Positions 44,260 to 54,272 of a stretch of 64,000 bases of DNA are shown here, piece after piece. The stretch is from Paraburkholderia caribensis (GTDB lineage: Bacteria; Pseudomonadota; Gammaproteobacteria; Burkholderiales; Burkholderiaceae), in assembly GCF_002902945.1 (NCBI RefSeq), contig NZ_CP026101.1, forward strand, positions 2,108,001 through 2,172,000. The letters run 5' to 3'. Within the stretch, counting starts at the first letter, position 1; the number at the start of each line of letters is the position of its first letter. Both the position numbers and the translations under genes were made by a program. The notes under the pieces were generated by a model. It was not told the DNA's origin. It searched no databases and saw only the letters and a list, made by a program, of their open reading frames with translations.

Positions 44260-44919
44260 ATGAAAATGCGCCCCGCGCAGGTGCTCGAACTGGTCGTCAA
44301 TCTCGTGTTGCCGTGGGTCGCGTACCGCCTCGTGCAGCCCTACTGGGGAGAAACGGGCGGGTTGATTGCGTCGGCCGTGCCGCCCGTCGCGTGGAGCATC
44401 GTCGAACTCGTGCGCTTCAGACGCGCCGACGCGCTCAGCCTGACGGTGCTGCTCGGCATCGTGCTGTCGATCGGCGCAATGGCGCTGGGCGGCGACCCGC
44501 GCATGTTGCTGTTCCGCGAATCGCTGGTGTCGGGTGCGGTAGGCGTGGCGTTCCTGCTGACGCTGCTGGCGGGCCGGCCCGCCGTCTTCTACCTGACGCG
44601 CGCGTTCGTCGCCCGCGAGATGACCAACGGCGCGGCCCACATCGACATGCTGTGGCGCGAGCGCCCGGCTTTCGCCCGGGGAATCCGGGTGCTAACGGCC
44701 ACCTGGGGCCTCGGCCTCACAGGCGAAACCGCGCTGCGCGGCTGGATGGCGTGGCACTGGCCGATCGAGCGCGTGCTGGTGGTGTCGCCCTTCGTCGGCT
44801 ACGGCATCTTCGGCGCGCTGATGGTCTGGACGCTGTGGTACCGGCGCACGCTGCGCGACCTCGCGCAAAGCGAGACGGAATCCGAAACAGAATCGCCGCC
44901 CAGCACGGCTGCCAACTGA
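44260..44919 (+). CDS. VC0807-like polytopic membrane protein
   Basis: 219 residues from about 44260 (MKMRPAQVLELVVNLVLPWVAYRL), with a GTG codon just before as an alternative start. About five hydrophobic segments with the pattern of the VC0807 family: ASAVPPVAWSIVELVRFRRADALSLTVLLGIVLSIGAMALGGDPRMLLFRES and VGVAFLLTLLAGRPAVFYLTRAF. The tail is acidic. Function unknown; some family members are annotated as intracellular septation-like proteins. Convergent with recD. Confidence 0.8.
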   Translation: MKMRPAQVLELVVNLVLPWVAYRLVQPYWGETGGLIASAVPPVAWSIVELVRFRRADALSLTVLLGIVLSIGAMALGGDPRMLLFRESLVSGAVGVAFLLTLLAGRPAVFYLTRAFVAREMTNGAAHIDMLWRERPAFARGIRVLTATWGLGLTGETALRGWMAWHWPIERVLVVSPFVGYGIFGALMVWTLWYRRTLRDLAQSETESETESPPSTAAN

Positions 44920-44942
44920 GTCACGTCACCCCGCACGTCCTC

Positions 44943-46955
44943 TCACCCGTCATTTCGCATCGCCTCGACGATTCGCGCGGCAAGCCCGGAGTCGCGCTGC
45001 GTCGGCGTGGCGATCGCACGCATCAGCACGGCCCGTGAGCCGACCACCTCGACCCGCTCGCGCGCCCGCGTGACGGCCGTATAAACGAGTTCGCGCGACA
45101 GCACCCGGCTGAACGTGGACGGCAGCATCAGCACCGCATGTTCGAACTCCGAGCCTTGCGACTTGTGCACCGTGAGCGCGAAGGCCGTGTCGTGCGGCGG
45201 CAGCGCCGCGGGCGACACCGCGCGCAGGCTGCCGTCCGCGCCACGGAAAAACACCCGCAACGCGCCGTCCGCGCCGGGCAGCGCGATGCCGATATCGCCA
45301 TTGAACAGACCCAGCGCATAGTCGTTGCGCGTGACCATGATCGGCCGGCCCGCGAACCATTGCGCGCCGACGGCCATCGGCACGCGCGCGATGCGCCGCA
45401 CCTGCGCGGCCATCGCGGTATTCATCTGTTCGACGCCGCGCGAACCGAGTCGCGTCGCGCACAGGATACGAAAGCGATTGAGCGCGTCGAACAGCGCCAA
45501 CGCGTGCGAGGCCGCGCCCGCCGCGCCGCCGGCGAGCGCCGTTGCGAGCGCGTCCGCGTAGGGCGCAAAGCCGGCCGCGAGCCGCTGGATCGTGCGCTCG
45601 GCTGGCACGGCATCGGCGTCCTGGTGAAATGCGGCCGCGCAGGGCTCGACGGGATCGATATGCAGCACGTCGAGCGCGTCCTGAGCCGCGCCGCGCCGGA
45701 TCGCGAGCGACAACCGCCCGATCGCCGACTCCAGCCCGAAGCGATAGTTACGTTCGAGCCATACGACGCAGTCCGCAAGCGGCGCCGGTTGCGCATCCGG
45801 CATGGACGACGGCAGGTCGGACGGCATGCCGAACAGGTCGTCGAAAAGCGGTTGGGTGTCTCCCGGCGGCGCATCGTCGTCGCGGCCCGTGGGCAACGCG
45901 TCACGCAAACGGCGCTCGTCGATTCCCAGTGCCGTCGCGATCGAGCCGACGCCCTTCGCCGTGAACGCGGGTTGCGCGCTCAACTCGGCGAACACGGCAC
46001 CCGCTTCGACGGCTGCGAGTTGATCCTTGTCGCCGAGCATCACGAGATGCGTGTCAGGTGCGAGCGCATCGAACAGATGCGTCGCCATCGCGACGTCGAT
46101 CATCGATGCCTCGTCGATCACGATCACGTCATATGGCAACGGGTTGTCGCGATGATGACGGAAGCGCCCATTCGGCCCGGTGCCCAGCAACCGATGCAAC
46201 GTAAACGACGTTTGCGGCAGACGCGCGGCGAGTTCCTGCGGCAACGAACTGGCGCGCGCGAGCAGCGCCTCCTGCATCCGCTGGGCGGCCTTGCCCGTCG
46301 GCGCGGCGAGCGCGATACGCAAGTCCGCGCGCGCGTCCAGCAGACAGGCGAGCACGCCGACGACCGTGGTCGTCTTGCCCGTGCCCGGACCGCCACTGAC
46401 GATGGTCAGCCGCCCGGACAGCGCCATCACGGCGGCCACGCGCTGCCAGTCGATCTGGTCGTCCTGTGGTTCACCGAAATAACGCAGCAACCTGTCGCGC
46501 AAACCTCGAGATGACATGCCCGCCGACACGGCATCTCGATCCGCGCCTCGCGCATGTCCGACGAGCGACTGCGCAAGCCGCCTTTCATAGTCGTAGTAAC
46601 GCGCGAGATAAAGCCGCCCTTGCCCATCGACGACGAGCGGGCGCAACGCATGCGCCGGCTGCACGCCGTCGCTCGCGACACCGCTCGCGAGCAATGCGTC
46701 GCGCACCGGCGCGACCTCGGCGTCGTAGCGCTGCGCGAGTTCGTCGAGCGGCACGCACACGTGCCCTTCCGATGTCGCACGGCTCGCAGCGAACGCGGCG
46801 CGCGCGGCCCAGCGCACGCTGTCCGCCGACGCGCCGCCGCGTTGCGCAAGCGCGCTCACGCGACGCGCGAAGCCTTCGGCGAGCGCCGTGCTGAAATCCG
46901 CGGGCGCGGGGACATTGACCTCGACATCGGGCAACGGCTGATCGAATGTGCTCAT
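44943..46955 (-). CDS. recD: Exodeoxyribonuclease V subunit alpha, RecD
   Basis: 670-residue SF1B 5'-3' helicase. Walker A is VSGGPGTGKTTTVVG (residues about 187-201); Walker B is VIVIDEASMIDVAMATHLF. C-terminal motifs include LTVHKSQGSEFEHAVLMLP and ELVYTAVTRARERVEVVG. It forms RecBCD with RecB and RecC for double-strand-break processing at Chi. The ATG overlaps the recB stop by four bases. Length fits the somewhat long beta-proteobacterial RecD. Confidence 0.95.
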   Translation of the reverse strand: MSTFDQPLPDVEVNVPAPADFSTALAEGFARRVSALAQRGGASADSVRWAARAAFAASRATSEGHVCVPLDELAQRYDAEVAPVRDALLASGVASDGVQPAHALRPLVVDGQGRLYLARYYDYERRLAQSLVGHARGADRDAVSAGMSSRGLRDRLLRYFGEPQDDQIDWQRVAAVMALSGRLTIVSGGPGTGKTTTVVGVLACLLDARADLRIALAAPTGKAAQRMQEALLARASSLPQELAARLPQTSFTLHRLLGTGPNGRFRHHRDNPLPYDVIVIDEASMIDVAMATHLFDALAPDTHLVMLGDKDQLAAVEAGAVFAELSAQPAFTAKGVGSIATALGIDERRLRDALPTGRDDDAPPGDTQPLFDDLFGMPSDLPSSMPDAQPAPLADCVVWLERNYRFGLESAIGRLSLAIRRGAAQDALDVLHIDPVEPCAAAFHQDADAVPAERTIQRLAAGFAPYADALATALAGGAAGAASHALALFDALNRFRILCATRLGSRGVEQMNTAMAAQVRRIARVPMAVGAQWFAGRPIMVTRNDYALGLFNGDIGIALPGADGALRVFFRGADGSLRAVSPAALPPHDTAFALTVHKSQGSEFEHAVLMLPSTFSRVLSRELVYTAVTRARERVEVVGSRAVLMRAIATPTQRDSGLAARIVEAMRNDG

Positions 46956-49900
46956 TGCGCGCCTCCGTCCATCAATGCATCGAGCGCCACGACGAGCGCG
47001 TGGTCCGGCCGCCGTGCATGCACGCCGGCCGCGTGTTCACCGTGTTGCCAGCCGGGCCGCACGCCGCGCACGAACAGATACAGATAGCCGCCGATGTGCG
47101 TGTCATAGTCATAGTTCGCGAGCCTCAGCCGCAGATAGCGATGCAGCGCGACGACATACAGCAGCGCCTGCAGGTGATACGCCTGGCTCGCCATCGCTTC
47201 GTCGAGCGGCGCGGCGGCGTAGTCCTCGGGCGTGTCGCCGAGATGGTTCGACTTCCAGTCGACCACCCAGAAGCGCCCCTCGTGCTCGACGATCATGTCG
47301 ATGAAACCTTTGACGAAGCCACGCAGCGCGCCCGGCTCCAGCGCGACATCGGGGAAGCCATGCGCGGCGAGCAACGCGCGCAACGCGGGAAAGTCCAGCG
47401 ATGCCGCCGAGAACAGAAACTCCATCTCGTTGAGCCGGCGCTGCGGATCGAGCGCGGCGAGCGTCATGCCGGGCACGAGTTCCGTGCTCACGATATCGGC
47501 GAGCAAGCGGTGCATCATTGCAGGCAAACGTTGCGCGAGCTCGGGCTCGGCAGGCGCTGGGCGCTCATGCAGCGCGCGCTCGATTGCGTGCGGCCACGTA
47601 CTGCGGTCGGAGAAATCCGCGAGTTCGAACATGCGGTGCAGACACTCGCCCGCCGCCGGGCCGCGCGGAAACGCGAGGATGTCGTCGGGCGAGAGTTCGA
47701 CGGGCGCGGTGACGACATCGAAAACGGGCGCGTGCGGTTCGCCCGTCGCGATGTCCGCCAGTTCGTCGTGGTCCGGACGCGCTTCTTCGCTGCCTGCTGA
47801 CGCATCGTCGGTGCGCGAACCCGCCGCGATCAGCGAGCTGAAGCTCGCCATGCGCCACGTGTCGCGCAATGCGCGCTGGTTCATGCGCGCGCGCATCCGG
47901 GCGTTGCTGTCGGCCACGCTTTCCAGCGGCACCCGACGCGTAACGGACGGCAGATCCGCGATCGCCACGGGGTCGCCTGACAGCGCCTCCCAATGCTGAT
48001 AAACCGAGTCGTCATCGAGCGGCTTGGCGAGCCATTCATCGAAATCGCGGGCTTTGCCCGCCACGAGCCAGTTCAACACGCTGCGCGCCGATTCCTTCGT
48101 CGATCTCGACGCCAGATACGCGCCCGCCACCAGATAACAGCGATACACGGCCCGCGTCAGCGCGACATAGATCAGCCGCGCGCGCTCGGCCGCCTGTTCG
48201 CGCATCGCCTGGCGGTTCGCGTGATCGGCCTGCTCGTCGTCGCTGCCGTAGTGAAGCACGGCCGAACCGTCGTCATCGTGATATTCGAGCGCATCGGGCA
48301 GGACGGTCGCGTACGGCTCGCGCAGGCGGCCGTCATTGAGAAACGGACAGAACACGACCGCGTATTCAAGGCCCTTTGACTTGTGCACGGTGACGATCTG
48401 CACGAGGTTGCGGTCCGATTCGAGCCGCAGTTGCGCTTCTTCGCCGCCCCGCCCGCTTTCCGCGCGTTGCGCGGCGAGCCAGCGCAAGGTCGGGGCGATG
48501 CCCGGCTGTGTCGCGGCGCGCGCCTGCACGAGTTCGGCCAGATGGTTGACGTTGGTCAGCCGCCGCTCGCCTTCCGCGCCCTCGACCAGCCGCTGCGCGA
48601 CGCGCAGTTCGCGCATCAGCGTGCGCCACATGACGGCGAAGCCGCGCTCGTGCCACAGCATCCGGTAGCGCGAAAAACGCTCGACCCAACTCATTGCATC
48701 GACAGCGCGCGCGGCGTCGCCCGATGTCGGCGAAGCCTCGTCGACCTGTTCGAGCCGCCACAGCGTGGCGGCATCGAGACCGAACCAGTCGGTCGCGAGC
48801 GCGGCCCGCAGGCGGCGCAAGTCGCCTGGTGTATCGACAGCGGCCAGCACGCGTTCGATCTGCTCGGCGTCGAGCGATTCGAACACCGATGCCTGCGCCA
48901 GCTCGACGCTGCCCACGCCCCACGCGGACAACACACGTTTGATCAGGCTGCCCTGCTTGTGCGTCTGCACGAGCACGGCGATGTTGCCGGGCGCGAGCGG
49001 CTTGTCGCCGATCATGACGCTGCCTTCGCGCGCCCCGCGCAACAGACGCACGATCTCCGCCGCGCACGCCTCGCTCGCCGCGCGCTGCGCGTCGCGCTTG
49101 CTCAGCACCGCGTCGCCTTGCGGCAGCGTCCACACGCGGAAGTCGCCGCCCGCCGCGCCGTCGCGGTCGACGAGCGGCGGCCGCTGCCGCTCGCCCGCTC
49201 GCACAGGTTGATAGTCGAGCCCTTCGAGCACGAACGCCCGCGCGTTCGCTCCGAAAATGCGGTTGCATGCTTCGACGATGGGCGCCGTCGAACGCTGATT
49301 GACGGCGAGCGTGTATCGCGCCGACGCCTGCGCACGCGCCGCGAGATACGTGTGCAGATCGGCCGCGCGAAAACTGTAGATGGCCTGCTTCGGATCGCCG
49401 ACCAGAAAGAGCGGCCCCTTCGGCGCAAAGATGCGATTGAAGATTGCGAACTGCAGCGGATCGGTGTCCTGAAACTCGTCGATCAGCGCCGCGGGATAGC
49501 GCGCGCGCAACGCGTCCGCGAGCCACACGTGACTGGCCAGCGCGCGATACAGGTTCGACAGCAGGTCGTCGAACGACACGACGCGGCGCGTGCGCTTTCT
49601 TGCCGTCAGTTCGTGCGGCGCGTAGTCGAGCCACTTCTGCACCAGCCCGAGCCAGCGCGCACGCTGGGCGGCTTCCGCCGCGAGCGAGGCTGCGGCCAGT
49701 TCGTCGGCTGCGTTGAAGAACGCATGCGCGGGCGGCTCAAAGTTCTTTTTCGTGCCTTTCGTCAACGCGGTGGCCGTCAGTTTGAGCGCGACTTTCGGCG
49801 GCGCCGCGTGACAGTCGTCCTGGGCGAAATAGTCGCTCCACGCGCTGATCGCGGCGCTCACCGTTTCGGCCTTGTGCGAGGTCTTGCTCAGACGCTCCTG

Positions 49901-50671
49901 CACCTGTTCGAGCAGACGCACGATGTTGTCGCGCTCGGCGTGCCACATCTCGCAGGCTTCGTCGAAGCGCGCCTGCATATCGTTCGGCGCACCTTCGGCT
50001 GCACCGACATCGCCCCAGCGCAATTGCGCAAGCGGCTTCTTCAGCCGCCGCGCAAGCTGTTCGTCGAGCGAGGCAGGCCCCGCGCCCTTTTCGACCAGCC
50101 ACGCCGCAAACGACCGATGCGCCGCCGCAACGGGTTCGACCTGCTCGCGCCAGAAGTCGGCGGCCAGTTCGAAACGCAACGCAGCGTCGTCCGCTTCCAT
50201 GTCGAACGCGAACGGCATCGCCGCGGCAAACGGCGCTTCCTGCAACGCGCGCTGACAGAACGCGTGAATCGTGTGGATGGCTGCCTGATCGAAGGTGCGC
50301 AACGCGCGGCGCACCGTCTTCGCAGCCGCTTCGAGGTCGATGCCGCGCGCTTCGGAAAGCGTCGTTTCGAACAGCCTGACGATGAACGGATCGCCGCCAT
50401 CGTCGCCCGTTTCGATCGCGCGCTGCACTTCAGCGAGACGCCCGCGAATCCGTTCATGCAACTCGGCCGTCGCCGCTTTCGTAAATGTCACGACGAGAAT
50501 CTGATCGGCGCTCAGATTCTTCTCCAGCAACAACCGCACATAGAGCGCGCAGATATTCCATGTCTTGCCCGTTCCCGCCGATGCCTCGATCTGATTGACG
50601 CCGTCGAGATCGCACGCGAACACATCGAGCTCGTGCGCCGCGGGCGCATGCATCCATGCCGTCCCGCTCAT
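46952..50671 (-). CDS. recB: Exodeoxyribonuclease V subunit beta, RecB
   Basis: 1239 residues. UvrD-type helicase N-terminal with Walker A IEASAGTGKTWNICALYVRLL (about 28-48), ALIDEFQDTDPLQFAIFNRIF and QIVTVHKSKGLEYAVVFCPF. The C-terminal RecB nuclease domain has GFIDMIVEHEGRFWVVDWKSNHLG with the catalytic Asp and Lys. It supplies 3'-5' helicase and nuclease activity of RecBCD. It overlaps recC upstream and recD downstream by four bases each. Confidence 0.96.
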   Translation of the reverse strand: MSGTAWMHAPAAHELDVFACDLDGVNQIEASAGTGKTWNICALYVRLLLEKNLSADQILVVTFTKAATAELHERIRGRLAEVQRAIETGDDGGDPFIVRLFETTLSEARGIDLEAAAKTVRRALRTFDQAAIHTIHAFCQRALQEAPFAAAMPFAFDMEADDAALRFELAADFWREQVEPVAAAHRSFAAWLVEKGAGPASLDEQLARRLKKPLAQLRWGDVGAAEGAPNDMQARFDEACEMWHAERDNIVRLLEQVQERLSKTSHKAETVSAAISAWSDYFAQDDCHAAPPKVALKLTATALTKGTKKNFEPPAHAFFNAADELAAASLAAEAAQRARWLGLVQKWLDYAPHELTARKRTRRVVSFDDLLSNLYRALASHVWLADALRARYPAALIDEFQDTDPLQFAIFNRIFAPKGPLFLVGDPKQAIYSFRAADLHTYLAARAQASARYTLAVNQRSTAPIVEACNRIFGANARAFVLEGLDYQPVRAGERQRPPLVDRDGAAGGDFRVWTLPQGDAVLSKRDAQRAASEACAAEIVRLLRGAREGSVMIGDKPLAPGNIAVLVQTHKQGSLIKRVLSAWGVGSVELAQASVFESLDAEQIERVLAAVDTPGDLRRLRAALATDWFGLDAATLWRLEQVDEASPTSGDAARAVDAMSWVERFSRYRMLWHERGFAVMWRTLMRELRVAQRLVEGAEGERRLTNVNHLAELVQARAATQPGIAPTLRWLAAQRAESGRGGEEAQLRLESDRNLVQIVTVHKSKGLEYAVVFCPFLNDGRLREPYATVLPDALEYHDDDGSAVLHYGSDDEQADHANRQAMREQAAERARLIYVALTRAVYRCYLVAGAYLASRSTKESARSVLNWLVAGKARDFDEWLAKPLDDDSVYQHWEALSGDPVAIADLPSVTRRVPLESVADSNARMRARMNQRALRDTWRMASFSSLIAAGSRTDDASAGSEEARPDHDELADIATGEPHAPVFDVVTAPVELSPDDILAFPRGPAAGECLHRMFELADFSDRSTWPHAIERALHERPAPAEPELAQRLPAMMHRLLADIVSTELVPGMTLAALDPQRRLNEMEFLFSAASLDFPALRALLAAHGFPDVALEPGALRGFVKGFIDMIVEHEGRFWVVDWKSNHLGDTPEDYAAAPLDEAMASQAYHLQALLYVVALHRYLRLRLANYDYDTHIGGYLYLFVRGVRPGWQHGEHAAGVHARRPDHALVVALDALMDGGAQ

Positions 50672-53600
50672 GATGCGCTCCTCAGATGCGCGACCAGCGG
50701 CTTGAAGACGATCGCGGCGAGTGTGCCGAACGGCTCGTCGAGTGTGAGCGGCGCGCCGCGAAACGCGATGCGCAACGCAGCGTCATCGGACTCGCCGCGC
50801 ACGCGGTCGCTGATCCATGCGCCTTGCGCGGCGGAATCGCCGTCGCTGATCTTCGCCCATGCGCTCTTCGGGAAAAAGCGCAGCGGAAAGGCGCGCCCGG
50901 CGCTGAACAACGCGGCAAGCGGCGCCAATTGATCCAATGGATTTTCGACGGGTGCAAGTTCGAACGACTCGCCGCTTGCATGCCATACCGTACGACGCGG
51001 ACCGTCGGGCAACGCCGCGCAATAGACGAGATGCGACAGCCACGCGGACAGATAATCGCGCGCCGTGGGCCGCGCGTAACGGAACACGACCTGCCCCGTC
51101 GGCGTCAGCAGATTGAGCGTGCCTTGCAGTTGCAATGGACCTTCCGATGTTTTGCGCAATGCTGTTTCATAAGGGCCGAAGAGCGCGATGTCGCCCGTGG
51201 CGGGCCAGCGCGCGTGGATGTCGAGCGAAAACGGCAGGCGCGTGACGCCCGACGCCACTTCGCGCCGCACGCGGTCAGCAAGGCCGCGCAACGCCGATAG
51301 CTCGCGCGTACGCCATACCGCGCCCGTCGCGCCGCCAGGCAACTCGGGGCTCGCTTCCGCGACGCGCTGCACGCGCTCGAACGCCGCACTGTCGAAGTCC
51401 GTATCGAGCAGCGCGGGCAACAGCCGTTCGGCCAATGCATCGCGGCCCGCGAAGTCGAGTTCGAACGGCTCCATATCGAGCAGCTCGCCCTGTGCATCGG
51501 AAAGCACGATGCCGAGCCGGTCGCGCAACAACGCGCGCGCGGGATGCCGCCAGAAACGCTGGAAGTCGTCGAACGGCACGGGTTCGTTCGGCACAGCGGG
51601 CAGCGGCGCATCGAAGAACGGCGCGGGCGTCTCGCCGGACGGTGCGGCGAGCAATGCGGCCAGTTCCGCGCGGTCGGTGTCGTACGTGAACAGGCCGCTC
51701 TTCGCGTTGAAGTAGTCCGACGCGAAAGGCTGCAAAGGATGCTCGACGATGAACGCGCGCCGCGCCGCGTCGAGTTCGGCAGGCGACGCGTCCTCATCGG
51801 ACGAAACCCGCGCGAGGTGATCGAGCAGTTCGTCGACGAGCGCGGCGGGCGGCAACGGCGCGTTGTCGCGAATGCTGCGCCCCGTGTACGCGATCATCAG
51901 GCGATCTTGCGCAGCGAGCAGCAGATCGAGGAACAGGTTGCGCTCGTCGTCGCGCCGCTGGCGGTCGCCGGCCTTGCCGAACTCCGCCATCAGGTCGAAC
52001 TCGTCGGCGCGCGCGAGGCTCGGCAACACACCGTCGTCCATGCCCAGCATGCAGACGATTCTGAACGGCAAGCCACGCAGGCTCGTCAGTGATGAGAACG
52101 TGACGCTGCCCCACGGCACGCCGCCGCGCGCCGGGTCGTCAAGCGCTTCGGACAGCGACGTGCGCACCACGGCGGCCGGCAATGCCGTGTCGCCCGCGCC
52201 TGTGCGCATTGCGTCGCTCATGGCATCGACGGCATCGCGCACGGTGGCGAGGCTGTCCGCGAAATCGACGCCGCCGTCGAAGCAGCGGCCCAGCACTTCG
52301 AGCAGCAACTGCGTCCACTCGACGGGCGTCATGTCGTCGGCGCAACGGCGCGCGAACGCATCGACGTCGTCGACAAAGCTCGCAAGACGCCCGAGCAATT
52401 CCGCGTCCGAGCCGTCCGCGCCTTCGACGGGCAGCCAGGCATCCACCGGCTGGCCTCCTTCGGGCATCGCGTAGCCGAGAAAGAGGCGCGTGAGCGCGTC
52501 GGCGAAGGTGTGACGCGCGACGGGAGTCGCGCTGTCGGCAGGCGGCACGGGCGCCAGACCGCGCCGCGCGCCCGCTGCCGCGAGCCATTCCTGAATGTCT
52601 TCGAGCGCCGCCGCGTCGATGCCGTAGCGCGCGGCGATCGCATCGACACGCAGCCATTCGATCAGCTCCGGCGCGCCGACATTGCGCTCGGGCAACGCGA
52701 GCCAGTCGAGCAGCACGCGCGCCACAGGGTTCGCCTGCGAAGGCGGCAAACCGGTGATGCGATATGGAATGCGGCGCGTGTCGCCCGAGGGCGCGGTGCC
52801 GAACACGGCGTCGATCAGTGGACCGGCCGCGCCGAGATCGGGCAACGTGACGAGCACATCGGAAGGCTGCAGATCGTCGAACTCGTCGAACCAGCCCAGC
52901 AGGCGGTCGTGCAGCACTTCGAGCTGGCGCGCAAGGCTATGGCACACATGCACTTCGATGCCGCGTTCGTTTGGCTGCGCGTCGAGATCGCGCTCGTCGC
53001 GCAGATCCAGCATGCCGTTCTGCACAGCGGCGAGCCACGTCGGCGCGGCGTTTTCGGCGAAGTACGAGGCCTCGGCCGAGGCCGCGCTTTCCGTCAGCTC
53101 GTGCAGCATGTGAAGCTGCGCCTGCGTCTGGCGCGCCCATTCGGCGAGCAGCGGATGGCCGACTTCCTGATAGTCGAGCTGGCCCGCCGCATCGAGCGCC
53201 TCGACGCGCCCCACGCTGACGATGTCGAACCAGAACTCGCGGCACGGGTTCATCGCGTACACGCGCACATCGATCCAGCGCGACAGCTCGCGCAGCAACG
53301 CGATATGCAAAGGCGGCATGGTCGGCAGCGCGAACACGCTGACCGACTCGGGCCACCCCGCTCGCGCGATCGCGTCGAGATCGAGCGAGCGCACTTCGTC
53401 GAGAAAGCGGTAGGCAGGCGGCGTAGCGGCCTGCGCGGAATGCGCGTCGCCGGCGACCTCGCCGAGCAGCGTGCGCCACAACGCGCCCTGCCAGTGTTCG
53501 TCCTCGCGAGCCGCGGCGCTCGCGCCCGTCAGACGCGGGCCGGCGTCGTCCGCTGCGCCGCTTGCGAAGATGGAACCGCCCTTCTGCCATTGCAACAGCC

Positions 53601-54036
53601 ATTCGGGACGATAGGTCAGATAGTGGTCGAGCACCGTCGCGACGCGGCGTGCGAGTTCGTAGCGCATCGGTGCGTCGGCGGCATCGAGGTAGCTGCGCAG
53701 ACGCGGCGACGCATTCCACGGCCGCGCTTCATCGGCGTCGCCGAGCAGACGGTAGCAGCGCCACACCAGCCGGTCCGGCGAGAAAGGCGAACTCTTCGGC
53801 ACGTCTTTGATGACGCCGCCGATCTGCGTCCACAGCCATTGCGCAAGGTAACTGAACTCGATGTTGGCGCACACGCCTTGACGCGCGGCGATATCGAGTT
53901 CCAGCCGCCGCCGCACGGCCGCGCTCGGCACGATCACAGGTTGCGCCGTCCACGGACTGGAAGGCGTGGCAGCCAGTCCGTCGAGCAGCGCGCCGACGAG
54001 CACATCGTACCGGTTGGAATAGAAAAGCTGGAGCAT
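50668..54036 (-). CDS. recC: Exodeoxyribonuclease V subunit gamma, RecC
   Basis: 1122 residues from ATG 54036 (MLQLFYSNRYDVLVGALLDGL), the standard RecC start; a reading to 54108 has no homology. RecC features: PVIVPSAAVRRRLELDIAARQGVCANIEFSYLAQWLW at the N-terminus, LHIALLRELSRWIDVRVYAMNPCREFW, and RGLPFRIVCMLGMDDGVLPSL. The defunct helicase/nuclease fold recognises Chi and splits the DNA strands. It is the first gene of recC-recB-recD, all translationally coupled by ATGA overlaps. Confidence 0.95.
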   Translation of the reverse strand: MLQLFYSNRYDVLVGALLDGLAATPSSPWTAQPVIVPSAAVRRRLELDIAARQGVCANIEFSYLAQWLWTQIGGVIKDVPKSSPFSPDRLVWRCYRLLGDADEARPWNASPRLRSYLDAADAPMRYELARRVATVLDHYLTYRPEWLLQWQKGGSIFASGAADDAGPRLTGASAAAREDEHWQGALWRTLLGEVAGDAHSAQAATPPAYRFLDEVRSLDLDAIARAGWPESVSVFALPTMPPLHIALLRELSRWIDVRVYAMNPCREFWFDIVSVGRVEALDAAGQLDYQEVGHPLLAEWARQTQAQLHMLHELTESAASAEASYFAENAAPTWLAAVQNGMLDLRDERDLDAQPNERGIEVHVCHSLARQLEVLHDRLLGWFDEFDDLQPSDVLVTLPDLGAAGPLIDAVFGTAPSGDTRRIPYRITGLPPSQANPVARVLLDWLALPERNVGAPELIEWLRVDAIAARYGIDAAALEDIQEWLAAAGARRGLAPVPPADSATPVARHTFADALTRLFLGYAMPEGGQPVDAWLPVEGADGSDAELLGRLASFVDDVDAFARRCADDMTPVEWTQLLLEVLGRCFDGGVDFADSLATVRDAVDAMSDAMRTGAGDTALPAAVVRTSLSEALDDPARGGVPWGSVTFSSLTSLRGLPFRIVCMLGMDDGVLPSLARADEFDLMAEFGKAGDRQRRDDERNLFLDLLLAAQDRLMIAYTGRSIRDNAPLPPAALVDELLDHLARVSSDEDASPAELDAARRAFIVEHPLQPFASDYFNAKSGLFTYDTDRAELAALLAAPSGETPAPFFDAPLPAVPNEPVPFDDFQRFWRHPARALLRDRLGIVLSDAQGELLDMEPFELDFAGRDALAERLLPALLDTDFDSAAFERVQRVAEASPELPGGATGAVWRTRELSALRGLADRVRREVASGVTRLPFSLDIHARWPATGDIALFGPYETALRKTSEGPLQLQGTLNLLTPTGQVVFRYARPTARDYLSAWLSHLVYCAALPDGPRRTVWHASGESFELAPVENPLDQLAPLAALFSAGRAFPLRFFPKSAWAKISDGDSAAQGAWISDRVRGESDDAALRIAFRGAPLTLDEPFGTLAAIVFKPLVAHLRSAS

Positions 54037-54272
54037 GGAATGGCTTGGAACAGGCGGCGCCGCGCTCGTGCGCAGGCCGTGTGAAGAAACGATGCGACAG
54101 CATAACAAACGCGTTCGCAGACACGAAACCTGGCCATCCGGCAGATGGTCCGGGCGGGGGTAAATCAGTTAGACTCGACGGCAGTTCAAGCGGGCGGAAG
54201 CCGCGAATGTCGGCCCGGAAAGCCGGCCCACGCTGCATCATCAACATATAGACACGAGACACCAGGCGGTCG

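Noticed and set aside
48383..50932. Plus-strand open frame opposite recB
   Set aside because: Antisense shadow; no ribosome site or homology.
44943..54036. Defence island around recCBD
   Set aside because: The flanking genes (VC0807-like, FUSC) are ordinary, and all three subunits are complete and standard; no restriction, toxin or phage genes are present.
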